The position numbers were made by a program, and so were the translations under genes. Shown piece after piece: positions 47,809 to 56,821 of a stretch of 64,000 bases of DNA. The number at the start of each line of letters is the position of its first letter. Position 1 is the first letter of the stretch. The stretch lies in the NCBI RefSeq assembly GCF_014851805.1, contig NZ_JACVAK010000005.1, forward strand, positions 1-64,000. Direction: 5' to 3'. Origin of the DNA: Pseudoxanthomonas sp. PXM02. Lineage in GTDB: Bacteria; Pseudomonadota; Gammaproteobacteria; Xanthomonadales; Xanthomonadaceae. A model generated the notes under the pieces. It saw only the letters and a program-made list of their open reading frames with translations. It had not been told where the DNA came from and did no database searches.

Positions 47809-49446
47809 AACAAGATCACCCCAGCCCCGCGCTCGTCCTGGTTCATCGGCGTTGCGCTGACTCTGTTGATCGCCGGTTGCCAGAAAGCGCCGGAAGAGAA
47901 GGCGGCGCCCGTCGCCACCAAGCCGGCGGCACCTGCCCCCGCCGTCGCCAAGCCGGAGCCGCCGGCGAAGCCGGAACTGCCTCCGCTGTTCCGCGACATC
48001 GAACGCCGCACGTTCCAGTTCTTCTGGGATACCACCAACGAAGCGAATGGCATGACGCCGGATCGCTATCCGTCGCGTCCGTTCGCCAGCATCGCGTCGA
48101 TCGGCTATGCGCTTACCGCGTATCCCATCGGCATCGAGAACGGCTGGGTCAGCCGCACGCAGGCCGTCGATCGCACGCTGACCACACTGAAGTTCCTGCG
48201 TGATGTGCCGCAGGGACCGCAGAAGGAAGGGAAGGGCGGGCACAAGGGCTTCTATTACCACTTCCTCGACATGGATACCGGGCAGCGCTTCAACTCCTGG
48301 GTCGAACTGTCCAGCGTCGACACCTCGCTGCTGCTGATGGGCGTGCTGTTCGCGCAGTCGTACTACGACCGTGACGACCCGCGCGAGCGCGAGATCCGCT
48401 GGATCGCCGACACCATCTACAAGCGCGTCGACTGGACCTTCCTGCAGCAGAACAAGCCGCTGATCTCGATGGGCTGGTTCCCCGAGAGCGGCACGATTCC
48501 GCACGACTGGAAGGGCTACAACGAAGCCATGATGGTCTACATCCTGGCGATGGCCTCGCCGACGCATCCCGTGGGCCAGGACGCGTGGGAAGTCTGGACG
48601 CGCAGCTACAGCGAACTCTGGGGTGTGTTCCAGGGGCAGGAGTACCTGACGTTCGCGCCGCATTTCGGCCACCAGTACAGCCACGTCTGGATCGACTTCC
48701 GCGGCATCCAGGACGCGTACATGCGCGAGCGCGGCATGGACTACTTCGAGAACAGCCGTCGCGCCACGTACGCCCAGCGTGCGTACGCGACCGAGAACCC
48801 GATGAAGTGGAAGGACTACGGCGAGAACGTCTGGGGCCTGACCGCGTCCGATGGCCCGCAGCAGACGCTGCAGGAGTATCGTGGCGAACAGCGCCCGTTC
48901 CGCCACTATTCCGCGCGTGGCGCCGGCTTCCGCGAGAACTTCGACGACGGCACCATCGCGCCGACCGCCGCCATCGCGTCGTTGCCGTTCGCGCCGGAGA
49001 TCGTCATTCCGGCCACCGAGGAGATGCATCGCCGTTATGGTGACTATCTGTATTCCAGCTACGGCTTCCTGGATTCGTTCAATCCCAGCTTCGACTACGA
49101 CATTCCGCTGAAGACAGGACGCATCGTGCCGGGCAAGGGCTGGGTGGCCAGCGATTACATCGGCATCGACCAGGGCCCGATCCTGGCGATGATCGCGAAC
49201 TACCGGAACGACTTCGTCTGGAGCGTGATGAAGAAGAATCCGTACATCCGCGATGGCCTGAAGAAGGCCGGCTTCCAGGGCGGCTGGCTGGATGCGAAGA
49301 CAGAGAAGGCGGCAGAGGGCGCGGCCGCGGCGCCGATCGCGCCACCGGACCTCGACGCGGCGGCGGCACGTGCACTGGGCACAGCGGAATCGCGCGCCAA
49401 CCAGGCATCACAGCCCGAGGCGGCGCGACCGCAGCAGCCAGAGTAA
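47806..49446 (+). CDS. GH144-type (glycoamylase-like domain) lipoprotein, probable beta-1,2-glucanase
   Basis: A 546-residue lipoprotein. From TTG 47806 the product begins MNKITPAP and has a signal with lipobox LIAGC (Cys25), an Ala/Pro linker, then a single glycoamylase-like (PF10091) (alpha/alpha)6 domain: FFWDTTNEANGMTPDRYPSRPFAS, GYALTAYPIGIENGW, SMGWFPESGTIPHDWKGYNEAM. The founder of GH144 is an endo-beta-1,2-glucanase; older annotations say glucoamylase. The tail of about 50 residues is Ala/Pro-rich. Start is not settled: ATG 47770 is in frame but would put both operators inside the gene. It opens the operon with the ABC importer, so it probably cuts the polymer in the periplasm or at the outer membrane. 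Confidence 0.85.
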   Translation: MNKITPAPRSSWFIGVALTLLIAGCQKAPEEKAAPVATKPAAPAPAVAKPEPPAKPELPPLFRDIERRTFQFFWDTTNEANGMTPDRYPSRPFASIASIGYALTAYPIGIENGWVSRTQAVDRTLTTLKFLRDVPQGPQKEGKGGHKGFYYHFLDMDTGQRFNSWVELSSVDTSLLLMGVLFAQSYYDRDDPREREIRWIADTIYKRVDWTFLQQNKPLISMGWFPESGTIPHDWKGYNEAMMVYILAMASPTHPVGQDAWEVWTRSYSELWGVFQGQEYLTFAPHFGHQYSHVWIDFRGIQDAYMRERGMDYFENSRRATYAQRAYATENPMKWKDYGENVWGLTASDGPQQTLQEYRGEQRPFRHYSARGAGFRENFDDGTIAPTAAIASLPFAPEIVIPATEEMHRRYGDYLYSSYGFLDSFNPSFDYDIPLKTGRIVPGKGWVASDYIGIDQGPILAMIANYRNDFVWSVMKKNPYIRDGLKKAGFQGGWLDAKTEKAAEGAAAAPIAPPDLDAAAARALGTAESRANQASQPEAARPQQPE

Positions 49447-49491
49447 GCTGCCCGCATGGATCGGCGTGCGCCAGCAGGAGTCTCTCCGGCA

Positions 49492-49532
49492 CGCATCAGG
49501 GTCTTCTCCGGTGGAAGGAGGGCCCTGATGCG
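49492..49532 (+). promoter_or_regulatory. Inverted repeat spanning the start codon of the binding-protein gene
   Basis: CGCATCAGGG (49492-49501) and CCCTGATGCG (49523-49532) are exact complements, 21 bases apart. The ATG (49528-49530) is inside the second arm and GGAGG (49517-49521) in the loop. The mRNA hairpin could limit or adjust translation of the binding protein. Confidence 0.6.
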
Positions 49533-50808
49533 CTGCTCTTCTCTTGCGATCCTGTTGTTCGCATTGGCGATGGTCGGCTGTACGCGCACGCAGGACGACC
49601 GCACTACCGTGCGGTTCTGGGTGATGGGCTACGAAGGCGAAGTCGTCGCCAGGCTGCTGCCCGAATTCGAACGCCAGCATCCCGATATCCATGTCGACCT
49701 GCAGATCGTGCCGTGGCTGTCCGCACACGAGAAACTGCTTACCGCGTTCGCCGGCGAGTCGTTGCCGGACGTGAGCCCCATCGGCAACACCTGGATTCCG
49801 GAGTTCGCCGCGCTCGGTGCGCTGGAACCGCTGGACGATGAAATCGCCGCGACACCGGGCTTCGACCAGCCGGACTTCTTTCCCGGCGTGTGGGACACCG
49901 GCGTGATCGATGGCCGCGCGTACGCGGTGCCGTGGTACGTCGAGACCCGGCTGCCGTTCTACCGGCGCGACATGCTGGCCAAAGCCGGTGTGAAGACGTT
50001 GCCGGCGAGCTGGGACGAATGGCGGACCGCGATGCGCGAGGTCAAGCAGGTCGCGGGGCCGGGCAACTACGCCATCCTGCTGCCGCTCAACGAATTCGAA
50101 CCGCTGCTCAGCCTGGCGATCCAGCAACCGGAACCGTTGCTGCGCGACGACGGCCGCTACGGCAACTTCCGCAGTGCAGGCTTCAAGCAGTCGCTCGGGT
50201 TCTACAAGGAAATGTTCGACCAGCAGTGGGCGCCGGTCGTCACCAACAACCAGATCTCCAACGTGTGGGACGAATTCGGCAAGGGCTTCTATTCGTTCTA
50301 CATCTCCGGGCCCTGGAACATCGCCAAGTTCAAGGAGCGCCTGCCGGCCGCGCAGCAGAAGGACTGGATGACGATGCCGCTGCCCGGTCCGAATGGTCCA
50401 GGCGCCTCCCTCGCCAATGGCACCAGCTTCGTGGTGTTCAAGGATTCGCCGAACAAGGACGCCGCTTGGCAGTTGATCGCCTGGTTGTCGTCACCGAAGG
50501 TGCAGGCGGAGTTTCATGCGCTGACCGGCGATCTGCCGCCGCGCCGATCGCCATGGCTGACGCCTGCACTGGCAGACGATCCGTATGCCAAGGCTTTCCG
50601 CGAGCAACTGGAACGTGCGGTGTCCACGCCGAAGGTGCCGGAGTGGGAGCGCATCGCCACCGAGATGCGCCTGGTGGGCGAGCAGGTCGCGAACGGTCGG
50701 CTGACCGTCGATCAGGCCGCCGAAGAACTGGACCGTCGCGCGGACCGCATCCTGGAGAAGCGTCGCTGGATGCTCGACCAGGCCGCGAATGCGGGAGCCG
50801 CACCGTGA
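49528..50808 (+). CDS. ABC sugar importer, substrate-binding lipoprotein
   Basis: A 426-residue extracellular solute-binding protein of the MalE/UgpB type. Signal with lipobox MVGC (Cys18) anchors it to the inner membrane. Typical features: VRFWVMGYEGEVVARLLPEFERQHP, GESLPDVSPIGNTWIPEFAALGAL, FGKGFYSFYISGPWNIAKF. GGAGG is 6 bases before ATG 49528; the frame open upstream to 49456 lacks a signal peptide. It lies 82 bp after the GH144 gene and overlaps the first permease gene. The substrate is likely the oligosaccharide released by the GH144 protein. Confidence 0.92.
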   Translation: MRCSSLAILLFALAMVGCTRTQDDRTTVRFWVMGYEGEVVARLLPEFERQHPDIHVDLQIVPWLSAHEKLLTAFAGESLPDVSPIGNTWIPEFAALGALEPLDDEIAATPGFDQPDFFPGVWDTGVIDGRAYAVPWYVETRLPFYRRDMLAKAGVKTLPASWDEWRTAMREVKQVAGPGNYAILLPLNEFEPLLSLAIQQPEPLLRDDGRYGNFRSAGFKQSLGFYKEMFDQQWAPVVTNNQISNVWDEFGKGFYSFYISGPWNIAKFKERLPAAQQKDWMTMPLPGPNGPGASLANGTSFVVFKDSPNKDAAWQLIAWLSSPKVQAEFHALTGDLPPRRSPWLTPALADDPYAKAFREQLERAVSTPKVPEWERIATEMRLVGEQVANGRLTVDQAAEELDRRADRILEKRRWMLDQAANAGAAP

Positions 50809-51689
50809 GGTCTTCGCATTCGCTTGCCGGCTGGCTGTTCGCCGCGCCTGCGCTGACCGTCATCGTGCTCTTCTTCGGTCTGCCGGTACTGGCGGCGCTT
50901 GCGTTGAGCCTGACTGACTTCGACATCTACGCGCTGGCCGACATCGGCAACCTGCGCTTCGTCGGCTTCGACAACTACATTGGCCTGCTGCAGAACCCGA
51001 TGTTCTGGAAGTCGCTGGGCAACACGGTGTACTTCGTCGTGGTCGGAGTGCCGCTGTCGGTGACGCTGTCGCTGGGCGCGGCAATGCTGCTGCATTCCAA
51101 GCTCGGCCGCTTCAAGGGCTTCTTCCGCACCGCGTTCTTCGCGCCGGTGGTGACCACCGTGGTCGCGGTCGCGGTGATCTGGCGCTATCTGTTCCACACC
51201 AAGTACGGCCTGGTGAACTGGGGGCTGTCGTGGGTCGGCATCGACCCGATCGACTGGCTTGGCGATCCCGCGTGGGCCATGCCGACGATCATCCTGTTCG
51301 CCGTGTGGAAGAACTTCGGCTACAACATGATCATCTTCCTGGCCGGCCTGCAGAGCATCCCCGAAGACCTGTACGAGGCCGCGCGCATCGACGGCGCCTC
51401 GCGCTGGGCGCAGTTCCGCCACGTCACCCTGCCGCAGCTCGGCCCGGTGCTGCTGCTGGTCGGCATCCTGACCATGGCCGGCTACTTCCAGCTGTTCGCC
51501 GAGCCCTATGTGATGACGCAGGGCGGTCCGTTGGAAAGCACCAAGAGCGTGCTCTACCTGATGTACGAAGAAGGCTTCAAGTGGTGGAACCTCGGCAACG
51601 CATCCGCCGTGGCGTTCCTGCTGTTCGTCCTGATGACGGCGGTGACCAGCGGGCTGCTGTGGTTCGCCCGCAAGCGGGGCGTGGAATGA
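50805..51689 (+). CDS. ABC sugar importer permease 1 (MalF/UgpA type)
   Basis: A 294-residue inner-membrane permease with six helices. The EAA loop EAARIDGASRWAQFRHVTLP is the contact for the ATPase. GTG 50805 overlaps the binding-protein stop and has GGGAG 7 bases upstream. The frame open upstream is a shadow in the binding-protein gene. No ATPase gene is in this operon. Confidence 0.94.
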   Translation: MRSSHSLAGWLFAAPALTVIVLFFGLPVLAALALSLTDFDIYALADIGNLRFVGFDNYIGLLQNPMFWKSLGNTVYFVVVGVPLSVTLSLGAAMLLHSKLGRFKGFFRTAFFAPVVTTVVAVAVIWRYLFHTKYGLVNWGLSWVGIDPIDWLGDPAWAMPTIILFAVWKNFGYNMIIFLAGLQSIPEDLYEAARIDGASRWAQFRHVTLPQLGPVLLLVGILTMAGYFQLFAEPYVMTQGGPLESTKSVLYLMYEEGFKWWNLGNASAVAFLLFVLMTAVTSGLLWFARKRGVE

Positions 51690-52507
51690 ACCAGCGTCTC
51701 GCCGCCATCGTCGTCAACGCGCTGTTGGTCGCACTCGCCTTCGTCAGCATCGGACCGCTGCTGTGGATGCTGTCGGTGTCCTTCATGCAGACCGGCGAGG
51801 CGGGCCACTTCCCTCCGCCGCTGCTGCCGTCGGCGCCGACGCTGGACAACTACCGCGAACTGTTCGTGCGCGCCGGCATGGGCCGCTACCTGTTCAACAG
51901 TGTCATCGTCTCGACCAGCGTCATGCTGCTGTCGTTGCTGTTCAACACGATGGCCGGCTATGCGTTCGCCAAGCTGCGCTTCAAGGGGCGCGATCGCACC
52001 TTCCGCGCGTTGCTGGCCGCGCTGGTGATTCCCGCGCAAGTCGCGATGATGCCGCTGTTCCTGCTGCTCAAGCAGATGGGCCTGGTGAATACCTACGCCG
52101 GCGCCATCGTGCCCGGCATGGCGGCGATCTTCGGCATCTTCCTGGTGCGCCAGTACGCACGCTCGATTCCGGACGAACTGCTTGAAGCCGCGCGCATCGA
52201 CGGCGCCAGCGAGGCGCGTATCTTCTTCCAGATCGTGCTGCCGGGATTGAAGCCCATCCTGGTGACGCTGGCGATCTTCAGCTTCCTGGGCGCATGGAAC
52301 GATTTCATGTGGCCGCTGATCGTGTTGAGTGACGATGCCCTGCAGACATTGCCGGTCGCGCTGGCGGGCCTGTCGCGCGAACACGTGATGGATTACGAAC
52401 TGATGATGGCCGGCTCGGTCGTCACCATCCTGCCGGTGCTGCTGCTCTTTCTGGTCTTGCAGCGCTACTACATCCAGGGCCTGTTGCTGGGCAGCGTGAA
52501 GGGCTGA
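51686..52507 (+). CDS. ABC sugar importer permease 2 (MalG/UgpE type)
   Basis: A 273-residue inner-membrane permease with six helices and the EAA loop EAARIDGASEARIFFQIVLP. It ends with the usual LQRYYIQGLLLGSVKG of the MalG group. The ATG overlaps the stop of permease 1. The ATPase that drives it is probably the MsmX-type protein at 61212. Confidence 0.94.
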   Translation: MNQRLAAIVVNALLVALAFVSIGPLLWMLSVSFMQTGEAGHFPPPLLPSAPTLDNYRELFVRAGMGRYLFNSVIVSTSVMLLSLLFNTMAGYAFAKLRFKGRDRTFRALLAALVIPAQVAMMPLFLLLKQMGLVNTYAGAIVPGMAAIFGIFLVRQYARSIPDELLEAARIDGASEARIFFQIVLPGLKPILVTLAIFSFLGAWNDFMWPLIVLSDDALQTLPVALAGLSREHVMDYELMMAGSVVTILPVLLLFLVLQRYYIQGLLLGSVKG

Positions 52508-52544
52508 TTCCTTCCCGCTGCGGCCTTTAGCCGGAGACGAAAAC

Positions 52545-55500
52545 ATGCTGTCGACCCTTTCCCGCCGGATGGCCGGGGTGATGTTGCTTCCGCTGGCTGG
52601 CGTGGTATCGGCAGAACCGGTGCGCGTGCTGGATGCCTTCGACAATGCCGCCACATGGCGCGTGGTCACCTCCAACCAGGTGAGCGGAGCCATCCGTCTG
52701 GTCGATGGCGTGCAGGGGAAAGGTCTGTGCCTGGACTACGACTTCAACGGTGTGTCCGGGCACGCGGGCATCCAGCGCGATCTGCCGCTGGACTACCCGG
52801 CGAACTACCAGTTCGGCTTCCAGTTGCGCGGAGATTCGCCACGCAACGACCTGCAGTTCAAGGTCATCGATGCGAGCGGCGACAACGTCTGGTGGGTCAA
52901 CCGGCCGAAGTACGACTATCCGACGGCGTGGACGCCGGTGCGCTACAAGCTGCGCCACATCGACAAGGCTTGGGGGCCCGATCCGGATCGCGTGCTGCGC
53001 AAGAGCGCGAAGCTGGAGTTCACGGTCTACAACAACGCCGGCGGCAAGGGTTCGGTCTGCTTCGATGAACTGACGTTCCAGCCGTTGGCAGTGGATGACG
53101 GCGCACCGTTGACGGGCAAGGCCAGCGCCTCCGTTGCGTTTCCCGCCGGTGGCGCAGCGCTGGCCGTGGACGGCAAGACCGACACTGCCTGGGCTGCCGA
53201 CCTTCAAGGCGAGCAGGATCCGCAGTTGACGCTGGACCTGGGCAAGGTGCGCGAGTTCGGAGGCCTCGTGTTGCGCTGGAAGCCGGGACAGCACGCATCG
53301 GACTATCTGGTGCAGTTGTCCGACGATGGCCAGCGCTGGCGCGATGCGCGCACGGTGGTCGATGGCAATGGCGGCAGCGACTATCTGGCGTTGCCGGAGT
53401 CGGAGGCGCGCTATGTCCGCGTGACGCTCGGCGACGGTCCCGGACGTTCGTTCGCGCTGGCCGAGCTGGAAGTGAAACCGCTGGCGTTCGCCGCGCATCC
53501 CAATGACCTGATCAAGGCGATGGCGGCCGAGTCGCCGAAGGGCTGGTTCCCGCGAGGCTTTAGTGGCGAGCAGCCGTACTGGACCATCGTCGGTCTCGAT
53601 GGTGGCCGCGAGCAGGGGCTGATCGGTGAAGACGGTGCCATCGAGATCGCCAAGGGCGGCGTCAGCGTGGAGCCCTTCGTGCAGGTCGATGGCCGCTGGA
53701 TTGGCTGGTCGGACGTGCAGGCGACGCAGTCGTTGCAGGACGGCTATCTGCCTATTCCGACCGTCGCATGGACACACGCAGATTTCGCGCTGTCCACCAC
53801 CGCGTTCGCGGCCGGCAAGCCCGGCGACTCACGCGTCGTCGCGCGCCACCGTCTGACCAATACCGGCAAGGTACCGCGCGAGTACGTGCTGGCACTGGCC
53901 GTGCAGCCCTGGCAGATCAACCCGCCCAGCCAGTTCCTCAACACCACCGGCGGCTTCAGTCCTATCAATGATCTTGCGGTGCGCGATGGCGTGGTCAGCG
54001 TGAACGGGCGCGCCAGCCTGCGCTTTGCCAAACCCGACGCGGCGCTGGCTTCGCGCTTCGATGAAGGGCTGGTACGCGAGCGGTTGGCGTCGGTCGACGA
54101 GGTATCAGGCAGCGCCGACGCACAGGTAGGCGGCGAGCCCACGGGTCTCGCCTCTGGCGCCGTGCTGTACCGGATCACGCTGGCAGCGGGCGAAAGCCGC
54201 GACATCGATTGGGTCGCGCCCTTGGAGGGCACGCTGCCTGCCCGCATCGACGCAGACCGGGACCAGCAGGCCACTGCAGCGCTCTGGCGCAGCAAGCTAG
54301 GCGAAATGAAGCTGCAGGTGCCTGCCGAAGGCCAGCCGGTCGCCGACACGCTGCGCACCGCGCTGGCGCACATGCTGATCTCGCGCATTGGCCCGCGCCT
54401 GCAGCCGGGTACGCGTTCGTACTCGCGCAGCTGGATCCGCGACGGCGCGATGATCTCCGAAGGGCTGCTTCGCCTCGGTCGCCCCGAGGTGGTGAAGGAA
54501 TACGTCGAGTGGTACGCGCCGTACCAGTTCAAGAACGGCAAGGTGCCGTGCTGTGTCGATGACCGAGGCAGCGATCCGGTGCCGGAGAACGACAGCCACG
54601 GCGAGCTGATTTTCAACGTTGCCGAGTATTACCGCTATACCGGCGACAAGGCCTTCCTGCGCAGGATGTGGCCGCACGTGCAGGGCGCGTTCGCGTACAT
54701 GGAAGAGCTGCGCCTGAGCGAACGCACCGAGGCCAACCGCGCGGTCAACGCGGCGTTCTACGGCATGATGCCGGCCTCGATCAGCCACGAAGGCTATTCG
54801 GCCAAGCCGATGCATTCGTACTGGGACAACTTCTGGGCGCTGCGCGGCTACAAGGATGCGGTGGAAGTCGCCGATGCGCTCGGCGAAACCGCCGCGTCGA
54901 AGCTCATGGCCGCCTCGCGTGACCAGTTCCGCGATGATCTGTATGCATCGCTGCGCGCAGCGACGCAGTTGCACAACATCAGCTATCTGCCGGGCGCGGC
55001 GGAGATCGGCGACTTCGATCCGACGTCGACGACCATCGCGCTGGCCCCGGGTGGCGAGCAGGGCAAGCTGCCTGCAGACCTGTTGAACGGGACGTTCGAG
55101 CGTTACTGGACCGAGTTCGTGCAGCGCCGCGACGGCAAGCGCGAGTGGAAGGACTACACGCCGTACGAATGGCGCAACGTCGCCGCGTTCGTCCGGCTGG
55201 GCTGGCGCGAGCGGGCGTGGGACGTGCTGGACTTCTTCTTCAAGGATCGGGCACCGCAGGCCTGGAACCAGTGGGCGGAAGTGGTCTCGCGCACGCCGAG
55301 AAAGCCGTTCTTCGTCGGCGACCTGCCGCATGCGTGGGTCGCGTCGGACTTCGTCCGCTCGGCGCTGGACATGTTCGCCTACACGCGTGAGTTGGATGAC
55401 AGCCTGGTGCTGGCCGCCGGCGTACCGGCGAGCTGGCTGGACGGGCAGGGCATCGCCATCGATGGCCTGCGCACGCCCAACGGTGTACTCGGCTACGCGC

Positions 55501-55694
55501 TGCGCAAGCAGGGTGATGAGGTCGTCCTCGATGCGAAGGCCGGACTGAAGCTACCGGCCGGCGGCCTGGTACTGCCTTGGCCTTACGAAGCCGCGCCTGG
55601 CGAGACGCGCATCAACGGCAGGCCGGCGCAATGGAAGGATGGCGAACTGCGCATCACTACGCTGCCGGCACGCGTGACGATCAAGACACGTTGA
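52545..55694 (+). CDS. Secreted discoidin-domain (alpha/alpha)6-barrel protein, putative glycosidase
   Basis: A 1049-residue exported protein with a signal peptide (about 1-23). Residues 25-180 form a beta-sandwich, possibly a carbohydrate-binding module (YQFGFQLRGDSPRNDLQFKV; VCFDELTFQPL). A discoidin (F5/8 type C) domain follows (about 185-310, DTAWAADLQGEQDPQLTLDL), then a supersandwich-like region, then from about 580 to 985 a six-hairpin barrel with YSRSWIRDGAMISEGLLRLG near 625-640, like the substrate motif of GH15 and amylo-glucosidase folds, and a small C-terminal beta domain. GGAG lies about 9 bases upstream. I cannot assign a GH family. It is the last gene of the importer operon, so it should process the same glucan, perhaps as an exo-acting enzyme. 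Confidence 0.8.
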   Translation: MLSTLSRRMAGVMLLPLAGVVSAEPVRVLDAFDNAATWRVVTSNQVSGAIRLVDGVQGKGLCLDYDFNGVSGHAGIQRDLPLDYPANYQFGFQLRGDSPRNDLQFKVIDASGDNVWWVNRPKYDYPTAWTPVRYKLRHIDKAWGPDPDRVLRKSAKLEFTVYNNAGGKGSVCFDELTFQPLAVDDGAPLTGKASASVAFPAGGAALAVDGKTDTAWAADLQGEQDPQLTLDLGKVREFGGLVLRWKPGQHASDYLVQLSDDGQRWRDARTVVDGNGGSDYLALPESEARYVRVTLGDGPGRSFALAELEVKPLAFAAHPNDLIKAMAAESPKGWFPRGFSGEQPYWTIVGLDGGREQGLIGEDGAIEIAKGGVSVEPFVQVDGRWIGWSDVQATQSLQDGYLPIPTVAWTHADFALSTTAFAAGKPGDSRVVARHRLTNTGKVPREYVLALAVQPWQINPPSQFLNTTGGFSPINDLAVRDGVVSVNGRASLRFAKPDAALASRFDEGLVRERLASVDEVSGSADAQVGGEPTGLASGAVLYRITLAAGESRDIDWVAPLEGTLPARIDADRDQQATAALWRSKLGEMKLQVPAEGQPVADTLRTALAHMLISRIGPRLQPGTRSYSRSWIRDGAMISEGLLRLGRPEVVKEYVEWYAPYQFKNGKVPCCVDDRGSDPVPENDSHGELIFNVAEYYRYTGDKAFLRRMWPHVQGAFAYMEELRLSERTEANRAVNAAFYGMMPASISHEGYSAKPMHSYWDNFWALRGYKDAVEVADALGETAASKLMAASRDQFRDDLYASLRAATQLHNISYLPGAAEIGDFDPTSTTIALAPGGEQGKLPADLLNGTFERYWTEFVQRRDGKREWKDYTPYEWRNVAAFVRLGWRERAWDVLDFFFKDRAPQAWNQWAEVVSRTPRKPFFVGDLPHAWVASDFVRSALDMFAYTRELDDSLVLAAGVPASWLDGQGIAIDGLRTPNGVLGYALRKQGDEVVLDAKAGLKLPAGGLVLPWPYEAAPGETRINGRPAQWKDGELRITTLPARVTIKTR

Positions 55695-55709
55695 TCGTTC
55701 CTTGAACTC

Positions 55710-55732
55710 GTAGAGCGGAGCCTGCTCCGCTT
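55710..55732 (+). repeat. REP-like hairpin with GTAG head
   Basis: GTAG then AGCGGAG-CCTG-CTCCGCT. REP elements of Stenotrophomonas and related genomes start with GTAG, the tetranucleotide recognised by RAYT transposases. It may also end the operon transcript. One copy only in this window. Confidence 0.5.
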
Positions 55733-55843
55733 CTTCGACTTGGCCTGAGCGCGGACCGGTCGGCCGAAGCTGCGCAAGCTCGGCTCTGCGTCGCGGCATG
55801 GGACGGAGTACATTGCCGGGCATCGTCCTGCTCCGTCGCCGCC

Positions 55844-56512
55844 ATGGTCGCTGATAGCGCGCGCATCCCGCTCTGGCCTTTGCCGTTGCTGCTGACGCTG
55901 CTGTTCCTCGTCGCCGCGCATGCGGCCTACCTGCTGTCGATCCAGGGCGGCCATGTGCCGGCTTGCATTCCTTACGTCGACGGCTGCGTATCCATCAGTC
56001 GCGCCGCGCGCCACGGGTGGGGCAATCACCTGTTCCAGCTGCTGGTCCTTCCATGCGCGGTGCTGCATGCGCTGGTGTGGTGGCTGGCCAGGCATTGGCT
56101 GCGCGGCGGTCGCGTCATGCTGGCGCTGGGCGTGTTGTCGGCCATCGCGCTGGCGGTGTACGCGACGTTCCTCGGCACCGAAGGTGAGGCGTATCGCTTC
56201 CTGCGGCGTTATGGCGTGGTGGTGTACTTCGGCTTCGGCTATCTGGCGCAGCTGGCGCTGATGCGGCGCGCGTCGTTGACGGAGGCGCTCGCCGCAGGCG
56301 TCATCGCGGCGATGTCGTGGATCTCGATCGCGATGCTGGGACTGGGCGTGGCGAACGTCGTGGCCGGCTTGGTCGTCGACGATCCGTCAGCGAAGGACCG
56401 CTGGGAGAACGTCTTCGAATGGTGGCTGGGACTGCTGATGGTGAGCTGGTATGCCGTGCTGGCTCTCGGCTGGCGACGTCAGAGTGTTGGCATCAGGTTA
56501 CAAGCTGACTGA
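55844..56512 (+). CDS. Frag1/DRAM/Sfk1-like membrane protein
   Basis: A 222-residue protein with six hydrophobic helices. The loop after the first helix (PACIPYVDGCVSISRAARHG, with two Cys) followed by NHLFQLLVLPCAVL resembles the Frag1/DRAM/Sfk1 family. Function in bacteria unknown. ATG 55844 is the first in-frame start. The last 20 bp overlap the convergent gene ending at 56493. Confidence 0.75.
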   Translation: MVADSARIPLWPLPLLLTLLFLVAAHAAYLLSIQGGHVPACIPYVDGCVSISRAARHGWGNHLFQLLVLPCAVLHALVWWLARHWLRGGRVMLALGVLSAIALAVYATFLGTEGEAYRFLRRYGVVVYFGFGYLAQLALMRRASLTEALAAGVIAAMSWISIAMLGLGVANVVAGLVVDDPSAKDRWENVFEWWLGLLMVSWYAVLALGWRRQSVGIRLQAD

Positions 56513-56798
56513 GGATGCTCAGATCCAATTGCGCGCGGCGAGTGGGATCGAACGCCGAGGCTGGGATTTCAATGGCGCCGAGCAAGCGGATCGCCTTTTG
56601 ATCCAGCCCTGCCCACGATCCGCACAGGTCGGCGGGCGCCAAGGACGGCATCAGGTACACGTTGTATCGGTTGCCGTAACCATCAAGCTGATCGTCGAAT
56701 GGGCAGTCGAGCAGGTAAGACTGCTGGCCGTCTGACGTGTAGAGAATCCTGGGTTGGTCCCAGAAATCCCGATATTGAAAGGGATGCCAGTTCGTCAC
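56493..56798 (-). CDS. Unknown conserved protein (101 aa)
   Basis: A soluble protein with WHPFQYRDFWDQPRILYT, LLDCPFDDQLDGYGNRYNVYLMP and FDPTRRAQLD, a pattern seen in conserved xanthomonad hypotheticals. GTG 56798 is preferred: GGAG lies 8 bases upstream, and ATG within the spacer is in another frame and stops at once. It is upstream-adjacent to nothing on its strand and overlaps the end of the convergent membrane protein gene. Confidence 0.68.
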   Translation of the reverse strand: MTNWHPFQYRDFWDQPRILYTSDGQQSYLLDCPFDDQLDGYGNRYNVYLMPSLAPADLCGSWAGLDQKAIRLLGAIEIPASAFDPTRRAQLDLSILSQLVT

Positions 56799-56821
56799 CG
56801 CATGGTCTCCGGAGGTGCGAC

